Source: an uncultured Planctomycetaceae bacterium (lineage in GTDB: Bacteria > Planctomycetota > Planctomycetia > Pirellulales > Pirellulaceae). Taken from it: a stretch of 8,638 bases of DNA. The notes beneath the pieces are model-generated. The model had not been told where the DNA came from and ran no database searches. It was given only the letters and a program-made list of their open reading frames with translations. The DNA is taken from assembly GCA_937967755.1 (NCBI GenBank), contig CALBTA010000228.1:1-8638 (forward strand), in the 5' to 3' direction. The first letter of the stretch is position 1, and every line of letters starts with the position of its first letter. This document shows, one piece after another, positions 1-5,067 of this stretch. The translations under genes and the position numbers were made by a program.

Positions 1-560
1 TAGGCGAGCATCGGGTCGGCGTAGTATGGCAGCGGCTTGCGCGGGCCGGAAGCAGAAAGGTTCGGATACGTGACTGACTTGCCAACCGCTTCCATCGTGA
101 AGCCGATATGCGGAACCACGCCGCCCAGGTGCTTTGCCAGCGCCCAGTCGATCGTCTCTTCGCGCGGCGAACGCTTGCCGTTATAGGCACCCAGCGCACC
201 GAAGCCGGCTTCGTGGGAGCCGCTCATCATCCGCCCACTTAGACCCTGGATCAGCGTCACTTTGTCCTTAAACGGTTCAAGCGCAGCCATCCCCGAGGGC
301 AGCTTCTTGCCCGCCAGCGGTACATCAGCCGATCCCTTGATTTCCTGCGCGTGCGGGCGCTCCTTAATGTACTCCACGCCCTCGGGCAGGATTTCGTTGG
401 TGAGCACTCCGTTGGAACGGATCACGAAGACGAACCGCTTGGGCATCACGCCGGTCTTCGCGGCCAACGCCTGCGATTCGAACTGCATCAGCAGTGGCGT
501 CAGCGAGCAGGCACCGGTTCCGGCGGCAATGTTCTTCAGGAGATGTCTGCGGTTCAGCAT
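1..560 (-). CDS. DUF1552 family exported protein, N-terminal part (runs off the left edge)
   Basis: The minus-strand frame starts at the ATG at 560-558 and is open to base 1, giving 186 codons; the family is usually above 400 residues, so over half is missing. The N-terminus reads MLNRRHLLKN, a good twin-arginine (Tat) type motif. A hydrophobic stretch follows (about 11-25), with a likely cleavage site after QALA near residue 33. The mature part has the family's opening block (KRFVFVIRSNGV, about 41-52), then LIQGLSG and SGSHEAGFGALGAY, which match DUF1552 proteins. The ATG is preceded by AGGA (568-571 on the plus strand) at 7-base spacing. Only 18 bases separate it from the stop of the upstream cytochrome gene, so the two are very likely co-transcribed. 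DUF1552 genes commonly sit beside DUF1592/DUF1588 genes in planctomycetes. No enzymatic activity is established for the family; I infer export to the periplasm or cell surface. Confidence 0.9.
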   Translation of the reverse strand, partial: MLNRRHLLKNIAAGTGACSLTPLLMQFESQALAAKTGVMPKRFVFVIRSNGVLTNEILPEGVEYIKERPHAQEIKGSADVPLAGKKLPSGMAALEPFKDKVTLIQGLSGRMMSGSHEAGFGALGAYNGKRSPREETIDWALAKHLGGVVPHIGFTMEAVGKSVTYPNLSASGPRKPLPYYADPMLA

Positions 561-578
561 GGCTAGATCCTGCTTGGA

Positions 579-2807
579 TTACTTGCGGTAGAGGAAGGAG
601 TCCGAGGTCACCAGCGCGACAAGGGTTTCCTTGAAGCTGCCTTCGGATTCGACGTAGGCCTTGTCCATCGCCATGAGAGTTGGCGAGTCGTCGAGTGTTT
701 CGTTGCGGCCCATGAAGTAGCGAAACACGTGGCGGATAAAGACCTGACGGACGCGCTCGCTTTTGGCCAGCTTGTGCATCAGTTCGACCGGGTGCTTGAC
801 CGGGCCGTCCAGTTCAGGGTCGCCCGTGCCGAACAGTTCGCCAGTCGTGACGACGGGGATTTTGGGCTGTGGGGCGGTGCCTTCCTGGCGGTTGAAGCGT
901 TTCCTTGTCTCGTATTCAGTCTCGACAATGTTGCCGTCTGAGCCAACGAAGTGGTGGGTGCGGTAGCGGCCGAAGTCGTCGTAGGCTTCGAAGACCTCGC
1001 CCAGCGGGTTCATCTTCTTGTGGCAGCGCCAACACTCGCTGGCCTTGACCACGCGGAAACGCTCGCGAATGGTCTTGTCGTGTTCTTCAGGAAGCTGGGC
1101 CTGAACCGCGATGGGCAACTCAGGCACGTCGTAACCCAACAGGTGGCCCAAAATCCACTTGCCGCGGCGGACAGGGTCGGTATGGAAGTTTTGGCTGTGC
1201 GCGACTAGCCAGGCGGGGTGGGTCAGCATGCCGGCCCGCTGGCCTTCTGGCGTCGCGGTTAAAGCGATACCGCGGTTCTGGGTCGGTGCCTCGGTGAGGT
1301 TGTAGGACTCGAGGTAACCTTCCAGACGTGGCTTGTCGGTGGGCTTGGCGTGCTTGCTCATTTTGCCCTCGGGCATCGCAAAACGGTCGGTCGTCAGCAA
1401 CTCTTCAAGAACGTTCTTGTCCTTGGCGAGGACATGCAACACCGTCCAGTCCGCGTCCTTGATCAAGTTGTTGGGGTTGTGCTTGCCGCCGTGGCGCAGG
1501 TCGTCTTTGAAGATGTCGGGCGCTTTGGTGTAGCCGAAGTACTGCTGGAAGAACTGCACAAGCTTCGGCCGGGAATACGTGCCCCGGCGGTGGTCTTTGG
1601 AGGACTGCCAGACATTATCTTTATGACCGGCCGCTGTGCTGCCGCGGAGCAGTCTGGGGTTGTCGTAAAGACCGCGGAAGACACGCTCGACGTCTTCGCG
1701 CGTCTCAAGCCTGCCCTCTTTCGCTTCTGCGAGCACCGTCTTGACCGGGTGGTTGTGCAGGGTGTACGACAGCGCGAATGCCAGCTCGGTCGACGACAGC
1801 ATCCGCCGGCCATCGGCAAGCTCTTCGCCTTTTCCGATCTCTACCCGGAACAGGAACTCAGGCGAGAGCAGGATCGCGACGATCGTCCCCTCCAGCCCCG
1901 CTTCCCTGTCGCTGGCCTCGATGTTTGGCACCAGTACCTCGTCCACCCAAGAGTCGATCTCCTTATCGGTCGGCTCAAGCTTGGTGATGTAGGTGTAGAT
2001 GTAAGCCATGATGGCTTCCAGCTCCGCCCGGCTCGGCTCGCCGTTGATATCGAGGAACTCTCTAATGGCTTTGTGCTTGGTGCCGGTGTAGCCCTCAACA
2101 ATCTTGCCGCGGTCTTCTCGCTTCTTCGGACGATTGGGCTGGCCCTTGACCAGCGCTGTTGCCACTCGCTTGGCATTTTGCTTCATTGTGCGGATCGTCG
2201 CCTCGTCAGCATCAAGGCGCGCGTAGTCGTGGAAGCCGGTCTCGTTCTGCTTGAGCGGCACAACGAAATCGAACCCCAACTCGAAGTCCTTCATCAACCG
2301 CTGGTAAGTGTCTCCACTGATCCGCCAGACACGGGCCGGGGTGAAGGCGGGGCCTTTGTGTTCTCCGCTAAAGAGCGCACCGTGGTCTACGCGGTTGGCG
2401 TAGCGGGGCAGCTCTTTCTCCCAATCGTTCTTGCCAACGTTGAATGCCGCGAGCTGTTTGCTCACTGCGGACTTGAACAGCTCGCGTTCGTCGCCCGGTG
2501 GTTCCGGTTGTTCAGCAGGCGGCATCTCGCCGAGGTCAACCATCTCCAGAATGTTCTGCCAACGTTTGCTGTCCGCAGGGTCGAAGGGCTTGGCGATGAG
2601 ATCATCGAGTTGGAGCTCGCCCTTGGGCTTTTCCGCACCATGACATTGCACGCAATGGGTCCGCAGAAATGTAGTCAGCGCCCTATGCACCACATCGGGG
2701 TTGTCCGCCCCTGGTTGAGCTCGGACCACAGGCGCGACCGGATCTTTCGCAACCGCCGGTAGCGAAGAACCGATTGTCAGCAACAACACGCAAACAATTC
2801 TGCTCAT
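579..2807 (-). CDS. Exported planctomycete cytochrome-type protein, DUF1587/1592/1588/1585 architecture, two CxxCH motifs
   Basis: From the ATG at 2807 the product is 742 residues. It opens with a Sec-type signal, MSRIVCVLLL to PAVA. In order I see: a PSCyt1-like haem segment with CVQCH at 52-56; a divergent DUF1587-like segment (about 155-220, RISGDTYQRL); a DUF1595/1592-like region (about 260-475, with LLSPEFLFR and LSYTL); DUF1588 (about 524-616, RAGMLTHPAWL, then CWRCH at 592-596 and DFGRYRT); and a DUF1585-like C-terminus (about 667-741, GSFKETLVALVTSDSFL). The two CxxCH motifs predict covalent c-type haem and therefore periplasmic maturation. The frame extends to a TTG at 2834 (751 residues) with AAGG six bases upstream. 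I prefer the ATG because it starts the signal peptide directly and has GAAGG 11 bases upstream. An eight-codon out-of-frame ATG reading (2838 to 2812) ends just before the ATG. The DUF1552 gene follows after 18 bases. The role of this family is unproven; electron transfer or surface polymer handling is speculation. Confidence 0.92.
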   Translation of the reverse strand: MSRIVCVLLLTIGSSLPAVAKDPVAPVVRAQPGADNPDVVHRALTTFLRTHCVQCHGAEKPKGELQLDDLIAKPFDPADSKRWQNILEMVDLGEMPPAEQPEPPGDERELFKSAVSKQLAAFNVGKNDWEKELPRYANRVDHGALFSGEHKGPAFTPARVWRISGDTYQRLMKDFELGFDFVVPLKQNETGFHDYARLDADEATIRTMKQNAKRVATALVKGQPNRPKKREDRGKIVEGYTGTKHKAIREFLDINGEPSRAELEAIMAYIYTYITKLEPTDKEIDSWVDEVLVPNIEASDREAGLEGTIVAILLSPEFLFRVEIGKGEELADGRRMLSSTELAFALSYTLHNHPVKTVLAEAKEGRLETREDVERVFRGLYDNPRLLRGSTAAGHKDNVWQSSKDHRRGTYSRPKLVQFFQQYFGYTKAPDIFKDDLRHGGKHNPNNLIKDADWTVLHVLAKDKNVLEELLTTDRFAMPEGKMSKHAKPTDKPRLEGYLESYNLTEAPTQNRGIALTATPEGQRAGMLTHPAWLVAHSQNFHTDPVRRGKWILGHLLGYDVPELPIAVQAQLPEEHDKTIRERFRVVKASECWRCHKKMNPLGEVFEAYDDFGRYRTHHFVGSDGNIVETEYETRKRFNRQEGTAPQPKIPVVTTGELFGTGDPELDGPVKHPVELMHKLAKSERVRQVFIRHVFRYFMGRNETLDDSPTLMAMDKAYVESEGSFKETLVALVTSDSFLYRK

Positions 2808-2973
2808 CGAGTCACTGGCCTTCAAGAACTTCAATCATGGCCTTATCAGCCGCGGCCACTTAAGCGGGTTCGACACTCTTGCCAAGATAACCAGCGACGC
2901 CTGTCGCGTCAGGTCCACCCATGCTTACTCGGGGAATGGTGGGCCAGTTGTCCGTCATTAAACTGCCTGTAGC

Positions 2974-3002
2974 AGAATAGCGAATGACGCAGTTCAAGCC
3001 AA
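2974..3002 (-). promoter_or_regulatory. Weak candidate sigma-70 promoter for the cytochrome/DUF1552 pair
   Basis: On the minus strand TTGGCT (3002-2997) is followed after 17 bases by TATTCT (2979-2974). Each hexamer matches the housekeeping consensus at four of six positions. The site lies about 140 to 170 bases upstream of the cytochrome gene start, in the only non-coding stretch before it. Motifs this weak arise often by chance, and planctomycete promoters are poorly defined, so this is only a candidate. Confidence 0.2.
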
Positions 3003-3021
3003 ACCGGTCAAGAGACCAGTT
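3002..3021 (-). terminator. Terminator-like hairpin after the anti-sigma gene
   Basis: On the minus strand AACTGGTC and GACCGGTT flank a four-base loop TCTT, giving an 8-bp stem with one G-U pair. It begins 11 bases after the stop codon of the anti-sigma gene. No run of T follows it, so it is not a classical intrinsic terminator. It could instead protect the 3' end of the mRNA or be chance. Its edge touches the candidate -35 box of the next unit. Confidence 0.3.
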
Positions 3022-3032
3022 ACGCGTCAGTG

Positions 3033-4121
3033 CTACGGCTTGGCCGCGTTGCGTAGCAACACGGGGCGTGCCCAACTGTTGCCGATCACGGCGTCGTTCC
3101 AATGCCGGCCGGCTTCGACGAAGCCGCGGTCGCTGAGGAAGACGTTGTCGGTCGTTTCGGTCGTGCAGCAGCGACGCAGATACTCAACGTGCCCGTCTTC
3201 AAACAGCACGTTCTGCCCATAACCGCCGTGGTTATCGCTTTGGCGATCCTTCAAGTGCAGGCTGGGCGAATCGGCCAGAATCGCGAACCGCGGCCGTCCC
3301 CGGTTCAAATTGGCCAGGTAAGAATTGTTATCGTCTTCGTACCCAAAGGCGTAGCCGAAACTGCCGCCCATCTTTTTCTGCGTTTCCGTCAGGGCCTTGC
3401 CGTTCTTCCGCAAGACTTCCTCGGTTGTCGGAATGGCGAACGTGTTGGCCTCTTCAGCCAACTCGGAACTGGGGCAAAGCACCAGGCTGTCGCGCTGCAG
3501 CCGGCCTGATTCCTTCAAGATCGGAGCGTAGATACCGGCGACGCCGAGTTTGCCGTTGGCGGGAACCAGCGGGAACCGGCCATCGTGATCGTAACTGTAA
3601 TCGACCAATGCCTGGCCAACCTGCCGCAAGTTGTTTTGGCACTGCGTAAGGGCCGCCTGATGCCGGCTGCTGGCGATGGCCGGAAACAGCAACACCGCCG
3701 CGGCGGCCAGAATACACGCGGTGACGATGGCATCCGCCAACGTCCAACGCCGGCTCGACAAGGCTTGCTCGTTGGCGGGAAGCACGGATCGCCGATCCGT
3801 TCTGCCCGCTGTGGTGACTTCGTTCTCAATAGGAGGTGCGGATGGGCAATCCGTTCTACTAGCGAGCAGTTCTTCCAACTTCGTTGAGCGGGTAGCCGTC
3901 GCCTGCTTAACCGCTTGGGCTTCAACCAGCGCGATCGTTCGTTCGGCCAGCCGCGAAGGGGGATCGATCCAGGCTTCGTCTTCCGACAGCGGGGCGATGG
4001 TTTGCTCAAGCCGCGCACACTCAGCGGCAAGCTGCGGATCAGCTTCCAAGGCCGCTTGCACTTCGGCGCGTTGCGCCTCGTCCAAGGCGCCCATCAGATA
4101 ACCCAGCAAATTCTCTTGCAT
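3033..4121 (-). CDS. Anti-sigma-like membrane protein fused to a DUF1559/pseudopilin-type domain
   Basis: The product has 362 residues. The start ATG (4121-4119) is preceded by AGGGG. Residues 1-70 (MQENLLGYLMGALDEAQRAE and on) are helical and resemble the N-terminal sigma-binding part of planctomycete anti-sigma factors. The zinc-binding HxxxCxxC motif is absent. A charged linker (about 71-126) leads to one membrane helix (about 131-150, AIVTACILAAAAVLLFPAIA). The following QNNLRQVGQALVDYSYDHDGRFP (split around 162-184) matches the stretch after the pilin-like helix of DUF1559 and type II secretion pseudopilin proteins. Near the C-terminus HGG to FEDGHVEYLRR (298-316) is the H-X9-DG motif, with ten rather than nine residues between H298 and D309. 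DxGxxEAGxHWxD (331-343) is the usual tail. The gene lies downstream of the ECF sigma gene on the same strand, so I infer it inhibits that sigma and senses something outside the membrane. It lacks the N-terminal prepilin peptidase site of true pilins. Confidence 0.85.
   Translation of the reverse strand: MQENLLGYLMGALDEAQRAEVQAALEADPQLAAECARLEQTIAPLSEDEAWIDPPSRLAERTIALVEAQAVKQATATRSTKLEELLASRTDCPSAPPIENEVTTAGRTDRRSVLPANEQALSSRRWTLADAIVTACILAAAAVLLFPAIASSRHQAALTQCQNNLRQVGQALVDYSYDHDGRFPLVPANGKLGVAGIYAPILKESGRLQRDSLVLCPSSELAEEANTFAIPTTEEVLRKNGKALTETQKKMGGSFGYAFGYEDDNNSYLANLNRGRPRFAILADSPSLHLKDRQSDNHGGYGQNVLFEDGHVEYLRRCCTTETTDNVFLSDRGFVEAGRHWNDAVIGNSWARPVLLRNAAKP
3782..3806 (-). repeat. Palindromic small repeat, copy 1, inside the anti-sigma linker
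   Basis: It contains a perfect 7-bp inverted repeat, ACGGATC and GATCCGT around a 3-base loop (3784-3800). On the minus strand it is part of AGAACGGATCGGCGATCCG and encodes GRTDRRSVLP (residues 106-115). A diverged copy lies 54 bases away in the same orientation and reading frame. It sits in the low-complexity linker between the sigma-binding part and the membrane helix, where an insertion would be tolerated. Confidence 0.4.
3836..3859 (-). repeat. Palindromic small repeat, copy 2, inside the anti-sigma linker
   Basis: This is the diverged partner of the repeat at 3782-3806. On the minus strand AGAACGGAT is identical to the first copy, and the arms CGGAT and ATCCG surround TGCCC. It encodes SRTDCPSAPP (residues 88-97), so both copies give the peptide RTD exactly 18 residues apart. 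Either a duplicated linker peptide or two insertions of a dispersed repeat would explain it. Confidence 0.35.
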
Positions 4122-4139
4122 TGCACCCCTGAAGGTTTC

Positions 4140-4162
4140 GTAGCGGTGGCTTCTAGCCGCCG
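4140..4162 (+). repeat. REP-like element, copy A (GTAG head plus hairpin)
   Basis: GTAG (4140-4143) is followed by an 8-bp hairpin, CGGTGGCT (4144-4151) and AGCCGCCG (4155-4162) around TCT, with one G-U pair. A GTAG or GGAG head before an imperfect palindrome is the hallmark of bacterial REP sequences mobilised by RAYT (TnpA-REP) proteins. It lies in the gap between the sigma and anti-sigma genes, just upstream of the anti-sigma ribosome binding site. No RAYT gene is present in the window. Proof that it is a genomic repeat needs other copies. Confidence 0.55.
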
Positions 4163-4193
4163 CGCGTCATAGTTCCCTTGGTTCTCTTGTCAA

Positions 4194-4216
4194 CGGTGGC
4201 TGGAAGCACCCGCTAC
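4194..4216 (-). repeat. REP-like element, copy B, inverted relative to copy A
   Basis: On the minus strand this copy begins GTAG (4216-4213) and continues CGGGTGCT, TCC, AGCCACCG, a hairpin with six of eight pairs. It matches copy A at 19 of 23 positions. The pair, separated by 31 bases with the GTAG heads outermost, has the layout of a BIME (two inverted REPs). The copies can also pair with each other (16 of the outer 19 positions), forming a large stem-loop in the sigma to anti-sigma mRNA, starting 4 bases after the sigma stop codon. Confidence 0.55.
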
Positions 4217-4220
4217 GGGT

Positions 4221-4880
4221 TTACGCAAATGCCTCTTCCCAAACCCCGTGCAGTTTTTGCACCGCGGTGTGCAGCCGGCTTTTCACTGTTCCGACGGGGA
4301 TGTCCAGCACGTCGGCCGCTTCGCGGTACTTCATCCCTTGATAGTAAACCAGCACGACGACCGCCCGCAGCGAATCGGGCAACTGGTCGACGCCCTCCCT
4401 GACTGCTTTACGGCGTTCGTGACGGTCCAGTTCGTTCAGCGGATCGGGTTCGCCGCTGACCAACAGATCAACCAGCGCCCCGATTTCATCATCATTGGCC
4501 GCGCCGGCCCGATCAAGGCTGACCATTCGATGCCGGCGGTTGCGCCGCTGCGCGTCAATCGCCTGGTTCGTCGCGATGGTATACAGCCAAGGGCGGAAGC
4601 GGCGGCCTTCCTGAAACTGATCGCACTTCAAATGAATCTGTAAGAACGTCGCCTGAAAAACATCGTGAGCCATGTCGGCGTCGCCCAGGTAACGCCGCAG
4701 ATAGTTGTACAGTTCGCGCTCGTAACGGTGGACCAACTGCGCAAAATCATCCCGCCCGCCGGAAGCGCGGTATCGCAGCAACAGGGCCTCGTCGCTGTCG
4801 CGAGCGGTCACGTCGTCGCCAAATTCGTTGGAGTGATTGCTGTATGTCGTGGCCTGAATTTGTTCAACTGAGCATATCAT
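4221..4880 (-). CDS. ECF-family RNA polymerase sigma factor (sigma-70 group 4)
   Basis: The product has 219 residues, slightly long for an ECF factor because of an N-terminal extension of about 40 residues. Region 2 spans about 44-115: DFAQLVHRYERELYNYLRRY, then the DADMAHDVFQATFL core-binding helix, then FRPWLYTIATNQAIDAQRR, which carries the -10 recognition surface. An acidic linker (about 120-153) leads to region 4 (about 155-212) with LPDSLRAVVVLVYYQGMKY and the helix-turn-helix EAADVLDIPVGTVKSRL. It should direct RNA polymerase to a dedicated set of promoters. The ATG at 4880 is preceded only by a weak GGACGG about ten bases upstream; no better start is evident. The next gene on the same strand is the anti-sigma fusion, its probable partner. 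The opposite neighbour is the divergently transcribed permease. The ECF subgroup and target genes cannot be told from this window. Confidence 0.95.
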   Translation of the reverse strand: MICSVEQIQATTYSNHSNEFGDDVTARDSDEALLLRYRASGGRDDFAQLVHRYERELYNYLRRYLGDADMAHDVFQATFLQIHLKCDQFQEGRRFRPWLYTIATNQAIDAQRRNRRHRMVSLDRAGAANDDEIGALVDLLVSGEPDPLNELDRHERRKAVREGVDQLPDSLRAVVVLVYYQGMKYREAADVLDIPVGTVKSRLHTAVQKLHGVWEEAFA

Positions 4881-5067
4881 TATTACGTACCGTCCATGTC
4901 AGGGTTCAAGAATTCGTCCGAGAAATTCACATGAGAGCCGGCAAACTCCGCCCTGACCGTCCCCTTGCTACCGTTGACGCGGGCATTGTTGCTGCTGGAC
5001 AGTTGCCAGCGGCCGTCTTAAACTCACGCCAGAGGATTTATGCAACCCCCGTGCCAAAAGCATTTTC
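4881..5067. promoter_or_regulatory. Divergent intergenic region between the sigma factor and permease genes
   Basis: These 187 bases must hold the promoters of both divergent units, or at least the sigma promoter. I found no convincing -35/-10 pair on either strand. TTGACG at 4974-4979 (plus strand) has no matching -10 box at proper distance. A short inverted repeat, GAATT (4910-4914) and AATTC (4924-4928), lies about 30 bases upstream of the sigma start and could be an operator, but five base pairs is weak. A strong AGAGGA (5031-5036) precedes an ATG at 5040 that is out of frame with the permease. Confidence 0.35.

Noticed and set aside
1350..2762. Plus-strand open frame of 470 codons opposite the cytochrome gene
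   Set aside because: It mirrors the GC-rich codons of a gene with clear domains and signal peptide, and its own product shows no recognisable domain or signal.
2860..3102. Short minus-strand frame in the gap before the cytochrome gene
   Set aside because: It overlaps the 3' end of the anti-sigma gene in another frame; even from its internal ATG (32 codons) there is no clear ribosome binding site or recognisable peptide.
3110..3126. Perfect 8-bp inverted repeat CGGCTTCG and CGAAGCCG with one central base
   Set aside because: It lies in the codons of the conserved RGFVEAG tail of the anti-sigma fusion, so protein constraint explains it adequately.
3595..3660. Possible type IV pilin gene
   Set aside because: The pilin-like segment is internal, after an anti-sigma-like N-terminus and linker, with no prepilin peptidase site, so the gene is not a pilin proper.
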